Shown in pieces: positions 1 to 8,959 of a DNA stretch of 47,000 nt. Origin of the DNA: SMXQ01 sp033720855 (GTDB taxonomy: Bacteria; Pseudomonadota; Alphaproteobacteria; SMXQ01). Positions within the stretch are counted from its first letter, which is position 1, and each line of letters starts with the position of its first letter. Location: positions 1 through 47,000 of the forward strand of contig JAWWBR010000010.1 of NCBI GenBank assembly GCA_033720855.1, written 5' to 3'. The notes below the pieces were generated by a model, which worked only from the letters and a program-made list of their open reading frames with translations, searched no databases and was not told where the DNA came from. The position numbers and the translations under genes were made by a program.

Positions 1-131
1 CGGTTGCAGGCGCCGCTGGAGGCGGAATAGGCGGTGACGGCGCCCGGATCCGGCGATCATGAAGAAAAGCGCTTTCAGGTCCGGTCGAGCCTGAGGTCCG
101 GGCGGGTAACGGCGATTGGCCGAAGGCTGCC
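1..131. other. unassigned left edge, downstream of rne
   Basis: No gene can be supported here. The stretch lies just past the rne stop codon. It holds two copies of a nine-base near-repeat (around 76-84 and 93-101) and a short GAAAGCGCTTTTC palindrome that could be part of an rne terminator, but there is no convincing hairpin plus T-run. A short open frame reading leftwards from about position 60 leaves the window and cannot be judged. Confidence 0.3.
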
Positions 132-2771
132 TTAAGGCTGGGTTAGACGATTCCACCATCCCTTGCGCCTGGACCCCGACGGAGTCTTGGCGTCGTCGCC
201 CTCCTCGGGCACGGTGGCGATCTGTGCGTCCTCCTGACGCGATGCGCCGTCCCCGTCCGCGGGCTGCGCCGGGGTTTCGGCGCCGTTGCCCGAGCTTGGC
301 GCAGGGGCTTCGACATCGGGCTCGGCGTCCGCGGTCTCGCGCGATTTCGCCCGGGAGCGGCGGCGGGGTTTCGCTGTTGACTCGCCGTTTTCGACTTTCG
401 AATCGCCGTCGTTTTGCTGGTCCTCGGGCGCCTTGGCGTCGGAGGCGCGTTTCTGCCCGCGCCGGCCTCGGGAGGACGACCCGCCACGGCCGCGCCGGCC
501 GCGACGCTTGGGCGCGCTGGAGTCCTCTTCGGCGCCGGCCGCCTCCGCCCCGTCTTCGGCCGGCTCGGCCGGCGTCTCCTGGGCGTTATCTGTGTCCGCA
601 GCTTTGTCCTCCGCGCCTTGCGAGGCCGCCGTTTCGGATTCCGCCGGTTCGCTCGCCTCCGCCGCTTTCTTGCGGCCATGGCGCCGACCGCCTCGGCGGC
701 CGCGCCGCCGCCGCCGCGGTTTCGCCGCTGTCTCTTCTTCGCCGGCCTCGGGCGACTGAGCCTCTACCGCCGCGGTTTCATCTTCGGCCTCTGACGGCTC
801 GCCCTGGGCGGCCGCTGCGGGTTCGTCGGCGGAGCCCGCCTCCACCGTCTCTTCCGTGGTCTCCTCCTGCCGTCCCCGCCGCCGTCGCGACCGCCGCCGT
901 CGGGCCGGTTTCTCCTCCGCGGTCTCTTCCGATTTTTCCGCGTCCTCGGAAACGCGCTCCGCGGCCGGCTTTTCGCTGGACCGCTCCAGGCGGTAATCCG
1001 GCGGCACCAGGCTATCGTCACCGCTCACCAGGACGCGGACACCGTGTCGGTTTTCGATCGACGTCAGCATGTCGCGCTTCTCGTTGAGCATGTAAAGGGC
1101 GACGGGAGTGGCAACGGTGACGCGGAGTTCAGCGGAGCGACGCCGGACGCCTTCCTCCTCGACCGCACGCAGGACATGAAGCGCCGCCGATTCGGTGGAC
1201 CTGATCAGGCCGGTTCCCTCGCAATAGGGGCATTTTGCGGAACTTGCCTCGATCAGGCTCGGCCGCAGCCGCTGGCGCGACAATTCCAACAGTCCGAAGG
1301 GGCTGATGCGGCCGACCTGGATGCGCGCGCGATCGGCCCGCATCGCTTCCTTCAGCCGGCGTTCCACCGTGTTCTGGTTGCGATGGTCCATCATATCGAT
1401 GAAGTCGATCACGATCAGGCCGGCCAGGTCGCGCAGCCGAAGCTGGCGGGCGATCTCTTCGGCCGCTTCCAGGTTGGTCTTGTAGGCGGTTTCCTCGATA
1501 TTGCGTTCGCGGGTGGCGCGGCCCGAATTGACGTCGATGGCAACCAGGGCCTCGGTCGGGTTGATGACGATGTAGCCGCCGGACTTCAGTTGCACCTCCG
1601 CCGAGTGCATCGCGTCGATATTGGCTTCGACCTGGTAGCGTTGGAACAGGGGAATGGAGTCGTCCTTGTAGGGCTGCACCTTTTTGGCATGGCTGGGCAT
1701 CAGCATGCGCATGAAGTCCTTGGCCGTCTTGTAGCCGTCCTCGCCCTCGACCAGGACCTCGTCCATGTCCTTGGAATAGAGGTCGCGGATGGATCGCTTG
1801 ATCAGATTGCCCTCTTCGTAGACCAGGGTCGGGGCGATCGATTGCAAGGTGGTGTCGCGGACCTGGTGCCAGGTGCGGATCAGGTATTCGAAATCACGCC
1901 GGATCTCCGCCTTCGAGCGCTCGGTGGCTGCGGTCCTCAGGATCACGGCGACGCCGTCGGGAATGTCGAGATCGGCGATAAAGCTCTTTAGACGCTTCCG
2001 GTCCTTGGGCGAGGTGATCTTGCGGGAGATACCGCCCCCCTTGGTGGTGTTGGGCATCAACACGCAATAGCGGCCGGCAAGGGACAGGTAGGTGGTCAAT
2101 GCGGCGCCCTTGTTGCCGCGCTCCTCCTTGACCACCTGTACCAGGATGATCTGGCGCCTCTTGATGACTTCCTGGATCTTGTAGCGCTGGCGTTTGGGAC
2201 GGGCGCGCCGCCGTTGCGGCCGTTCGACCTCTTCTTCCTCGTCTCCCCCCAGTTCCTCGAGCACCGCCGCCCCTTCGGCGTCACCGTCGGCCTGCGCGCT
2301 CTCGCCGAGCCCGTCACCGTCGATCGCCTCTGCGGTCTCGTCCTCGCCGCCCGTTTGATCCGGCGCGTCCCGGTCTCCCGGCGCCGCATCGGCGCCGTTG
2401 GGCCCCTCCGTCTCCTGTTCCGGGCCCTCGCCCTCGTCCTCGTCGTCATCGACGCCTTCGCCGGCCGCGATCGCCTCGGCCGCAAGCTCCTCTTCTTCCT
2501 TGAGAAGAGCCATTCGGTCGGCAACCGGTATCTGGTAGTAGTCCGGGTGGATTTCGTTGAAGGCAAGAAAACCGTGGCGATTCCCCCCGAAATCGACGAA
2601 CGCCGCCTGAAGCGACGGCTCCACGCGGGTCACCTTGGCCAGGTAGATATTGCCTTTAAGCTGTTTCTTGGTGGATGTTTCGAAGTCGAATTCTTCGAGG
2701 CGGTTACCGTTGACGACCACCACGCGAGTTTCTTCCGCGTGAGTCGCATCGATCAGCATGCGCTTTGTCAT
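132..2771 (-). CDS. rne: ribonuclease E (RNase E/G family)
   Basis: This is the endoribonuclease that starts mRNA decay and processes rRNA and tRNA, usually as the degradosome scaffold. I count 879 residues from the ATG at 2771, whose product begins MTKRMLIDATH; an upstream in-frame start at 2813 is less family-like. The S1 RNA-binding region (about 35-240) is split by an acidic insertion at about 90-198, a trait seen in alphaproteobacterial RNase E. The metal-binding aspartates are in IDVNSG (D413) and VIDFIDM (D456). The Zn-link motif CPYC is at 514-517. From about 600 the tail alternates acidic stretches with arginine-rich blocks, as expected of a disordered RNA- and partner-binding scaffold. 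It is divergent from the amidase gene and has a long probable leader. Identification is very secure; tail length varies widely in the family. Confidence 0.97.
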   Translation of the reverse strand: MTKRMLIDATHAEETRVVVVNGNRLEEFDFETSTKKQLKGNIYLAKVTRVEPSLQAAFVDFGGNRHGFLAFNEIHPDYYQIPVADRMALLKEEEELAAEAIAAGEGVDDDEDEGEGPEQETEGPNGADAAPGDRDAPDQTGGEDETAEAIDGDGLGESAQADGDAEGAAVLEELGGDEEEEVERPQRRRARPKRQRYKIQEVIKRRQIILVQVVKEERGNKGAALTTYLSLAGRYCVLMPNTTKGGGISRKITSPKDRKRLKSFIADLDIPDGVAVILRTAATERSKAEIRRDFEYLIRTWHQVRDTTLQSIAPTLVYEEGNLIKRSIRDLYSKDMDEVLVEGEDGYKTAKDFMRMLMPSHAKKVQPYKDDSIPLFQRYQVEANIDAMHSAEVQLKSGGYIVINPTEALVAIDVNSGRATRERNIEETAYKTNLEAAEEIARQLRLRDLAGLIVIDFIDMMDHRNQNTVERRLKEAMRADRARIQVGRISPFGLLELSRQRLRPSLIEASSAKCPYCEGTGLIRSTESAALHVLRAVEEEGVRRRSAELRVTVATPVALYMLNEKRDMLTSIENRHGVRVLVSGDDSLVPPDYRLERSSEKPAAERVSEDAEKSEETAEEKPARRRRSRRRRGRQEETTEETVEAGSADEPAAAAQGEPSEAEDETAAVEAQSPEAGEEETAAKPRRRRRGRRGGRRHGRKKAAEASEPAESETAASQGAEDKAADTDNAQETPAEPAEDGAEAAGAEEDSSAPKRRGRRGRGGSSSRGRRGQKRASDAKAPEDQQNDGDSKVENGESTAKPRRRSRAKSRETADAEPDVEAPAPSSGNGAETPAQPADGDGASRQEDAQIATVPEEGDDAKTPSGSRRKGWWNRLTQP

Positions 2772-3111
2772 AAATTTTGATCCCCGAAGCGACGCCGCCA
2801 AGCCCATGGACACCCTGATGCGGGTCGCGGAGCGGCGCGTCGCTTGCTATCTCTGCGAAGCCGTTGGCCTGGATCTCAACCCGTGTCCGAGGACGCAGGG
2901 AGGTGGTCTGGCCTATCTGGAAGGGTGGCGCTCTGCCGCGCCTTCGCGATCGGCTTCAATTCTCAACAAACCTCCATTCCGTCTCAGCGCACCCTGGGAA
3001 ACCGGGTCTGGTTTGCGCTCGTTCCGCAAACCTCGGATTTCCCCGCTACGCCGCCCCGAGACCCGGAAATGATCCTGGCCAAGGGGCCGACCGGAGGTAC
3101 TCATCACTGTT

Positions 3112-3140
3112 AACATAGTGGGACATCCGCTGTTTCACAA
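3112..3140 (-). promoter_or_regulatory. candidate sigma-70 promoter for rne
   Basis: Read on the minus strand, TTGTGA (3135-3140) is followed after 17 bases by TATGTT (3112-3117). Each hexamer matches the consensus at four of six positions. Transcription would start near 3105, leaving a leader of about 330 nt before the rne ATG. This is a consensus match by eye, not a mapped start site. Confidence 0.4.
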
Positions 3141-3195
3141 TGCTATTTGTTGGCGGGCTCGGTTGCGGGTGAACCCCGACCGGCATCATTTTCGG

Positions 3196-3222
3196 TTGCG
3201 GCAGACCCAGGGATTCTAATAT
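3196..3222 (+). promoter_or_regulatory. weak candidate promoter for the amidase gene
   Basis: TTGCGG (3196-3201) is followed after 15 bases by TAATAT (3217-3222), about 50 bases before the amidase ATG. The spacing is short and the upstream hexamer is partial, so this is only a candidate. Confidence 0.3.
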
Positions 3223-3272
3223 ATGTGGTGGTATTTGAGGGGCTTAGGCCCCATATCTGGAGTCAATCGCCG

Positions 3273-4490
3273 ATGCGATCCGTGATCCTCCGCGCATTCG
3301 CCGCCTTGACGATCGGGGCCGCCGCCACGGCAGCGGGCGGCGCGGCGTCGGCCGAAATCGAGGTCTCCGACGTTCGCATGGGCCTTCATCCGGGCCAGGT
3401 GCGGGTGGTGCTCGAGTCCTCGTCCAAGCTCGAGGTCACGTCCTTCACCCTGGCACAGCCCTACCGGGTGGTGCTCGACATGCCCGAGGTGCGTTGGCGC
3501 CTGGACAACGGGGCCGGCCGCGGAGGCAAGGGCTTCGTGGCCGGGTTCCGCTACGGGCAGTTCGTGCCGGGCCGCGCCCGCATGGTCTTCGATCTCAAGG
3601 TGCCCGCGGTGGTCGCGAAAAGTTTTGCCATCCCGCCCGGGAAGGGGCAGCCCTGGCGGTTCGTCCTCGATCTCAAGCGCGTTACGGCGGCGGAAGCGCT
3701 GGCCCGCATCGGCCAGCCCAACGGCGTCAAAGCCGCGGCACTCGGTCGCTTGGCGAGTCCGCGGGCCGCACCGACGCCAAAGAAGACGGCGAAGAAGAAA
3801 ATCATCGCCATCGATCCCGGCCATGGCGGCATCGATCCCGGCGCCACCGGCCGCATCAAGAAGACCATCGAGAAGACACTGACGCTCACCATAGCCCGGC
3901 GCCTCAAGCGGGAATTGGAGCGGCGGGCGGGCTACCGCGCGATCCTGACTCGCAATCGGGACGTTTTCGTGCGCCTGCGCGAGCGGATTGCCCGGGCACG
4001 CGCGGCCGGGGCCGACCTGTTCATTTCCCTGCATGCCGATTCGCTGGGCGATCCCCGGGTCCGCGGGGCATCGGTCTATACACTGTCCGAACGCGCATCG
4101 GACAAAGAAGCCGCGGCTCTGGCCGCGCAGGAGAACAAGGCCGATCTGATCGCCGGCATCGACCTTTCGAGCAACAGTAAGCAGGTCGCCAATATCCTGA
4201 TCGATTTGGCCCAGCGCGAGACCATGAACCATTCCGTGCGCTTCGCCCAACTGCTGGTGGCGGAAATGCGCAAATCGACCCGCTTCCTGCGCAAATCCCA
4301 CCGCTTCGCCGGGTTCGCCGTGCTCAAGGCTCCGGACGTCCCTTCGGTCCTGGTCGAGATGGGCTACCTGTCCAACCTTCAGGACGAGGCCCAGCTGCTG
4401 CGGCCCCGTTATCAGGCGCGGCTCGCCAAAGCGATCGCCAAGGCGGTGGACCGCTATTTCGCGCGGCGCGAGCAGTCGGCGGCGAGGTGA
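3273..4490 (+). CDS. amiC: N-acetylmuramoyl-L-alanine amidase (AmiC type)
   Basis: This is a periplasmic zinc amidase that cuts the bond between MurNAc and the stem peptide, used in daughter-cell separation. The ATG at 3273 gives 405 residues starting with a good signal peptide (about 1-27, ending in ASA). The frame is open upstream to 3147, but that extension lacks a signal peptide. An AMIN-type localisation domain covers about 28-125. After a basic linker comes the Amidase_3 domain (about 175-395). Its zinc ligands are visible in the IDPGHGG motif (His), in the EKTLTL helix (Glu) and in SLHADS (His), and the catalytic Glu is in LVEMGYLSN. It lies just upstream of the PBP1A gene, a common alphaproteobacterial order. 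The gene symbol is by analogy; AmiA/B/C subtypes cannot be separated here. Confidence 0.93.
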   Translation: MRSVILRAFAALTIGAAATAAGGAASAEIEVSDVRMGLHPGQVRVVLESSSKLEVTSFTLAQPYRVVLDMPEVRWRLDNGAGRGGKGFVAGFRYGQFVPGRARMVFDLKVPAVVAKSFAIPPGKGQPWRFVLDLKRVTAAEALARIGQPNGVKAAALGRLASPRAAPTPKKTAKKKIIAIDPGHGGIDPGATGRIKKTIEKTLTLTIARRLKRELERRAGYRAILTRNRDVFVRLRERIARARAAGADLFISLHADSLGDPRVRGASVYTLSERASDKEAAALAAQENKADLIAGIDLSSNSKQVANILIDLAQRETMNHSVRFAQLLVAEMRKSTRFLRKSHRFAGFAVLKAPDVPSVLVEMGYLSNLQDEAQLLRPRYQARLAKAIAKAVDRYFARREQSAAR

Positions 4491-4635
4491 GGGTCATCGT
4501 GTCGCCACAGTTCTCGGTTAGGGATCGCCGCGCACCCAATTAACCGTTTGTCGTTGCGCCCCGCGCGGATAGAGTGGGGGCGCTGCGGTGCTGCGGCAGC
4601 GCCGCGCCCGAGGTTCGAGAAGGCATGATGCGAAG

Positions 4636-7116
4636 ATGCTCCGGTGGCTCTCCTTAATCGTCGTTTCCGGGGTCTTGCTTGCGTTGCTGGGCGCCGGAGC
4701 GGTGTTGGGCGTGTTCTGGCATTACGGCCGGGGCCTGCCCGATTACCAGCAACTCGCCACTTACGAGCCGCCGGTGATGACCCGGGTCCATGCCGGTGAC
4801 GGCAGCCTGATTACCGAATACGCCACCGAAAAGCGCGCTTTCGTGCCCGTCGGCGCCATCCCCAAACGGGTTATCAAGGCGTTCCTGGCGGCCGAAGACA
4901 AGAATTTCTACTCGCACCCCGGGATCGACGTGATGGGGATCGTTCGCGCGGCCCTGACCAACCTTCGCCGCCTCGGCGGCGACCGAAGGCCGGTCGGCGC
5001 CTCGACCATCACCCAGCAGGTGGCCAAGAACTTCCTGCTCAGCAATGAGGTCTCGATCGCGCGGAAGATCAAGGAGGCGATCCTGGCGCTCAGGATCGAA
5101 CGCGCCTTTACCAAGGATCGCATCCTCGAGCTCTACCTGAACGAGATCTATCTGGGATTCGGTGCCTACGGCGCCGCGGCGGCGGCACTGAATTATTTCA
5201 ACAAGTCCATGGACGAGTTGACCATCGCCGAGTCCGCCTATCTCGCGGCTTTGCCCAAGGCGCCCAACAATTACCACCCGATCCGCCGTCCCCGGGCGGC
5301 CAAGGGGCGTCGTGATTGGGTCATCGACCGCATGCTGGAGGAGCGCTTCATAACCGAGGCCGAGGCCGTCGCCGCCAAGGGCGAGCCTCTTGTGGTTCAT
5401 GAACGGGAAGCGACCCTTCTCACCGATGCCGAGTATTTCGCCGAGGAGGTCAGGCGCGAGTTGCTCAAGCGCTACGGCGAGAATCAGCTCTATCGCGGCG
5501 GGCTCTCGGTGCGCACGACGCTCGCCCCGGGCCTGCAGGCCATCGCCGATAAGGCCTTGCGCGACGGCCTCATCGCCTACGACCGCCGGCATGGCTGGCG
5601 CGGGCCCATCACGCGCCTGCCCGGCATCGGCGAGGCCTCGGTTTCCGATGGGGCTTGGGTCGAAGCGCTTGCCAAGGTCGAAGAGCCGGCGGCGCTGGCA
5701 CCGTGGCGCCTGGCGGTGGTCCTGGGGGTGTCGGCGAAGGTTGCGCGGATCGGGCTCAGGGACGGTGGCGAGGGGACCATACCCTTGGCCGAGCTGCGCT
5801 GGGCGCGGGCCTGGATGAAGGGGCAGAAACGCGGCCCCCGGATCAGGAGCGTCGATCAAGTGCTGAAGGCCGGCGACGTGATCGCCGTCGCGCCGGTCAG
5901 CGAGCGGGTGGTGAAATCGGCCAAGAAGGGCGTTGAACCCAAGACCGTCGTCTATCCGCCGAGAACCTTCGCCTTGCGGCAGATACCCGATGTCAACGGG
6001 GCGGCGGTGGCGCTCGATCCGCATACCGGCCGGGTGCTGGCCATGTCCGGCGGCCTGGCCTATTCGGGTTCGCAGTTCAATCGGGCGACCCAGGCCTTGC
6101 GTCAACCGGGCTCGGCATTCAAGCCCTTTGTCTACCTGGCCGCCCTCGATCAGGGCTTTACGCCCTCGTCCCTGATCCTCGATGCGCCCTTCGTCATCGA
6201 CCAGGGCCCCGGGCTGGGCTTATGGAAGCCCCACAACTACGCGCGGAAATTCTATGGTCCCTCGACCATGCGGCTGGGAATCGAGAAATCGCGAAATCTG
6301 ATGACCGTGCGCCTGGCCCAGACCATCGGTATGGACAAGGTGGCGGCGACCGCCCGCAAGTTCGGCATCCACCAGAACCTGACCGAGAACCTGTCGCAAA
6401 ATCTGGCGCTCGCCCTGGGTGCCGGGGAAACCACTTTGCTCAGGCTGGTCACGGGCTACGCCATGCTGGTCAACGGCGGCAAAAAGATCAGCCCCAGCCT
6501 GATCGATCGCATTCAGGACCGCAACGGGCGGACGATCTTCCGCCACGACACCCGGCCCTGTACCGGCTGCCGCGTTGCCGAGCTGGCGGATGCGGTGCCG
6601 CCGACCATTCCCGACACCCGCGAGCAGGTTGCCGACCCGCGAAGTGCCTACCAGGTGGTATCGATGCTGCGCGGCGTCGTGCAGCGCGGGACCGGGCGGC
6701 GTGTCGCCGCCGTCGGCAAGCCGCTCGCCGGCAAGACCGGCACCACCAACAAGAGCATGGATACCTGGTTCATCGGCTTTTCACCCGACCTCGCCCTCGG
6801 CGTGTTCGTCGGTTTCGATACACCGAAGCCCCTCGGCCGCCGCGAGACGGGGTCGTCGGTGGCGGCCCCGATCTTCCGCGACATCATGGCCGCGGCGCTC
6901 AAGGACAAGCCGGCGATACCCTTCCGCATACCGCCCGGGATCCGCTTGGTCCGGGTCAACGCCCAGACCGGGCTCCCCGCGCGGCCCGGGGACCGTGGGG
7001 TGATCCTGGAAGCCTTCAAACCGGGCTCGGAACCCACCGGCGGCGAGGGGGTGGTGCGTGGGCTGGACCAGGCCGGCGGCGGGCAGGATACGCGATCGCC
7101 GCGTGGCTTGTACTGA
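4636..7116 (+). CDS. mrcA: penicillin-binding protein 1A, bifunctional transglycosylase/transpeptidase
   Basis: This class A PBP polymerises glycan strands and cross-links peptides at the inner-membrane surface. I chose the ATG at 4636 (826 residues), preceded by GAGAAGG; a GTG at 4588 would add 16 basic residues. A membrane anchor covers about 3-28. The GT51 domain shows AEDKNFYSHPG with the catalytic Glu, then GASTITQQ and LELYLNEIYLGFGAYG. The transpeptidase domain has the SxxK motif within GSAFK, SRN (the SxN motif) and KTGTTN. Between them is the OB-like insert typical of PBP1A (about 320-450). The tail is short and Gly-rich. It sits between the amidase and prfB genes on the same strand. 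Identification is secure; the exact start is less so. Confidence 0.95.
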   Translation: MLRWLSLIVVSGVLLALLGAGAVLGVFWHYGRGLPDYQQLATYEPPVMTRVHAGDGSLITEYATEKRAFVPVGAIPKRVIKAFLAAEDKNFYSHPGIDVMGIVRAALTNLRRLGGDRRPVGASTITQQVAKNFLLSNEVSIARKIKEAILALRIERAFTKDRILELYLNEIYLGFGAYGAAAAALNYFNKSMDELTIAESAYLAALPKAPNNYHPIRRPRAAKGRRDWVIDRMLEERFITEAEAVAAKGEPLVVHEREATLLTDAEYFAEEVRRELLKRYGENQLYRGGLSVRTTLAPGLQAIADKALRDGLIAYDRRHGWRGPITRLPGIGEASVSDGAWVEALAKVEEPAALAPWRLAVVLGVSAKVARIGLRDGGEGTIPLAELRWARAWMKGQKRGPRIRSVDQVLKAGDVIAVAPVSERVVKSAKKGVEPKTVVYPPRTFALRQIPDVNGAAVALDPHTGRVLAMSGGLAYSGSQFNRATQALRQPGSAFKPFVYLAALDQGFTPSSLILDAPFVIDQGPGLGLWKPHNYARKFYGPSTMRLGIEKSRNLMTVRLAQTIGMDKVAATARKFGIHQNLTENLSQNLALALGAGETTLLRLVTGYAMLVNGGKKISPSLIDRIQDRNGRTIFRHDTRPCTGCRVAELADAVPPTIPDTREQVADPRSAYQVVSMLRGVVQRGTGRRVAAVGKPLAGKTGTTNKSMDTWFIGFSPDLALGVFVGFDTPKPLGRRETGSSVAAPIFRDIMAAALKDKPAIPFRIPPGIRLVRVNAQTGLPARPGDRGVILEAFKPGSEPTGGEGVVRGLDQAGGGQDTRSPRGLY

Positions 7117-7170
7117 CGCCCGGTTCCGTGATTTCATGCGCGCCGATTGCCCACACGGCCGGAAAGCCAG

Positions 7171-8323
7171 ATGAAAGCCGAGATCGAAGCCATCGTGAAC
7201 GAGACCAAGCAGTCCTTCGAGCTGCTGAGGAGGTATCTTTGACTGGGATAACGCGGTCAAGACGCTGGAATCGCTGAACGCCAAGGCGGAAGATCCAGAG
7301 CTGTGGTCCGATCAGGCCGAGGCCCAGCGGATCATGCGGGAACGGACCCGGCTCGAATCCCAGCTCGGCGCCTTCACCGATCTGGAAAACGAATTCAACG
7401 ACAATCTGGAACTTCTCGAACTGGCCGAGGCGGAGGGCGACGCGGCGATCGCGGCGGAAGCGGAAAAGGCGCTGGGCGCGGTGCGGAAACGGGCGGCGAA
7501 GCTCGAGATCGAGAGCCTCCTGTCGGGCGAGGCCGACGCCAATGACTGCTTTCTCGAGGTTCATGCGGGCGCGGGCGGAACCGAGTCTCAGGACTGGGCG
7601 GAGATGCTGGCGCGCATGTATCTGCGCTGGGCCGAGGCCCACGGCTACAAGGTGCAATGGATCGAAGAGAGCCCGGGCGAAGAGGCGGGGCTCAAGTCGG
7701 CAACGGTGCGCATTTCCGGCATCAACGCCTATGGCTGGCTCAAGACCGAAAGCGGCGTCCATCGCTTGGTGCGGATTTCGCCCTACGATTCCGCCTCCCG
7801 GCGCCACACCAGTTTCGCCAGCGTCGGCGTCTACCCGGTGATCGACGAGACCATCGAGGTCGAGGTCGCCGACAAGGATCTGAGGGTCGATACCTATCGT
7901 GCCTCCGGCGCCGGCGGCCAGCACGTCAACAAGACCGATTCGGCGGTGCGCATCACCCATCTCCCCACCGGCATCGTCGTCCAGTGCCAGAACGATCGCT
8001 CCCAGCACCGCAACCGTGCCGCGGCCATGAACATGTTACGGGCCCGGCTCTACGAGCTGGAACTGCAGAAGCGCGAGGAAGAAGCGCAAAGCGCCCACGA
8101 GGAGAAGTCGGAGATCGGCTGGGGCCATCAGATCCGGTCCTACGTCCTGCATCCCTATCAGATGGTCAAGGACCTCAGGACCGGGGTGGAGAAGGGAAAT
8201 ACCCAGGGCGTCCTCGACGGCGACCTCGATGACTTCATGGCCGCCGCCCTCGCGCACCGCATCGGCGGCGGTGAGGGCGCAGGGGAGGACGCGGCCGGTG
8301 CCGACGAGCCTGCCGAGGGGTGA
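7171..8323 (+). CDS. prfB: peptide chain release factor 2, with programmed +1 frameshift
   Basis: RF2 recognises UGA and UAA and triggers peptide release. The gene starts at the ATG at 7171. The zero frame ends after 23 codons at an in-frame TGA (7240-7242), and the rest is read after a +1 slip at CTT-TGA-C, continuing with DWDNAVKTLE. The joined product has 383 residues. The GGQ catalytic motif is at 248-250, close to its position in E. coli RF2. The stop-codon discriminator reads SPY at 203-205, where E. coli has SPF. The product is therefore encoded in two frames and should not be marked as a pseudogene. It follows the PBP1A gene by 54 bases. Confidence 0.97.
7228..7243 (+). promoter_or_regulatory. 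prfB programmed +1 frameshift signal
   Basis: The site reads AGGAGG TAT CTT TGA C. An internal Shine-Dalgarno-like AGGAGG sits three bases before the CTT slippery codon, followed by the in-frame TGA and a C. This is the classic autoregulatory arrangement: low RF2 leaves the ribosome paused at UGA, favouring the slip to the +1 frame. E. coli has AGGGGG at the same place; here the element is a perfect anti-SD match. Confidence 0.96.
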
Positions 8324-8374
8324 AAAAGCCCGCGATTTTCGTAAAAATTCCTTTAAATTCAAATCTTTAAAAGT

Positions 8375-8403
8375 TTATCGGTCGGCCCGCGACAGGATAT
8401 TAT
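8375..8403 (+). promoter_or_regulatory. candidate promoter for the receiver-domain gene
   Basis: The gap 8324-8506 is strikingly AT-rich for this window. TTATCG (8375-8380) is followed after 17 bases by TATTAT (8398-8403). The downstream hexamer is good and the upstream one poor. It would give a leader of about 100 nt. No terminator with a T-run was seen after prfB. Confidence 0.3.
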
Positions 8404-8506
8404 CTACAATAGAATCTAATTCTGGGGGGCGAAGCAGGTTCACCATGCCGCAGGGAGGGCAATAATAATTTTTGAATCAAACAGTTAGGCAACACAGGTG
8501 AACATC

Positions 8507-8959
8507 ATGCGAAACATCGAGCTGCACACCCTACGTATCCTGATCGTCGACGACAGCCAAACCGCACGCAAATATCTCGGGCGTTGTCTCAAGGATTTGG
8601 GGGCAGCCGAGGTTGTCGTGGCGGAGGACGGGGCGGAAGCCATCGATATGCTGCGGAGCTTTGCCGCCGATATCGTCATCAGCGATTTCAACATGGCGAT
8701 AGAAGATGGGATCAAGTTCACGCAAATGGTCCGCACCGCAAAGGACAGTCCCGCCCCCGACGTGCCGATCGTCATGCTCACCTCCGATGCCACCCGCGAG
8801 ACTCTCGATTCCGCCATGGCGGCCGGCGTCGACGGCTTCCTGGTCAAGCCGGTCAGTGCCGACAAGCTGCGCCACCATATCCTGCACACCATGAACGTTG
8901 TTTGCCATGGCCAGGGCCGCGCCGCCGCCGCCGTGCCCGACGAGGCGGTCTCCGGCTAA
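8507..8959 (+). CDS. single-domain response regulator (CheY-like receiver)
   Basis: This is a stand-alone receiver domain of 150 residues, a phosphorylation-dependent signalling protein with no output domain. The ATG at 8507 is chosen because AGGTG ends six bases upstream; a GTG at 8498 would add three residues. The acidic pair is DD at 15-16 and the phospho-acceptor is D60 in VISDFNM. The conserved Thr is in VMLTSDA and the Lys in FLVKPVSA. A short Ala-rich tail follows the last helix. No histidine kinase, chemotaxis or flagellar gene is nearby, so its partner is unknown. Its stop codon overlaps that of the convergent DUF455 gene. Confidence 0.9.
   Translation: MRNIELHTLRILIVDDSQTARKYLGRCLKDLGAAEVVVAEDGAEAIDMLRSFAADIVISDFNMAIEDGIKFTQMVRTAKDSPAPDVPIVMLTSDATRETLDSAMAAGVDGFLVKPVSADKLRHHILHTMNVVCHGQGRAAAAVPDEAVSG

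Larger units (their letters stand above)
2772..3272. other. rne-amidase divergent intergenic region with probable rne leader
   Basis: This 501-base gap between two divergent genes holds no convincing coding sequence. Short open frames on both strands look like chance frames in GC-rich DNA. It contains a plausible leftward promoter near 3112-3140 for rne and a weaker rightward one near 3196-3222 for the amidase gene. If the leftward promoter is real, the rne mRNA has a leader of about 330 nt. A short GGGGC/GCCCC hairpin lies at 3239-3252, before the amidase start. Confidence 0.5.

Noticed and set aside
116..1087. Long plus-strand open frame opposite rne
   Set aside because: It is a GC-rich shadow of the RNase E tail: Arg/Pro-rich low complexity, no Shine-Dalgarno sequence and no domain.
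1044..1991. Plus-strand open frame of 315 residues opposite rne
   Set aside because: It is antisense to the RNase E catalytic core, which has clear motifs; the antisense frame has none.
7240..7242. Early stop in prfB as sign of a pseudogene
   Set aside because: The surrounding AGGAGG-TAT-CTT-TGA-C is the known programmed frameshift site and the rest of RF2 is intact.
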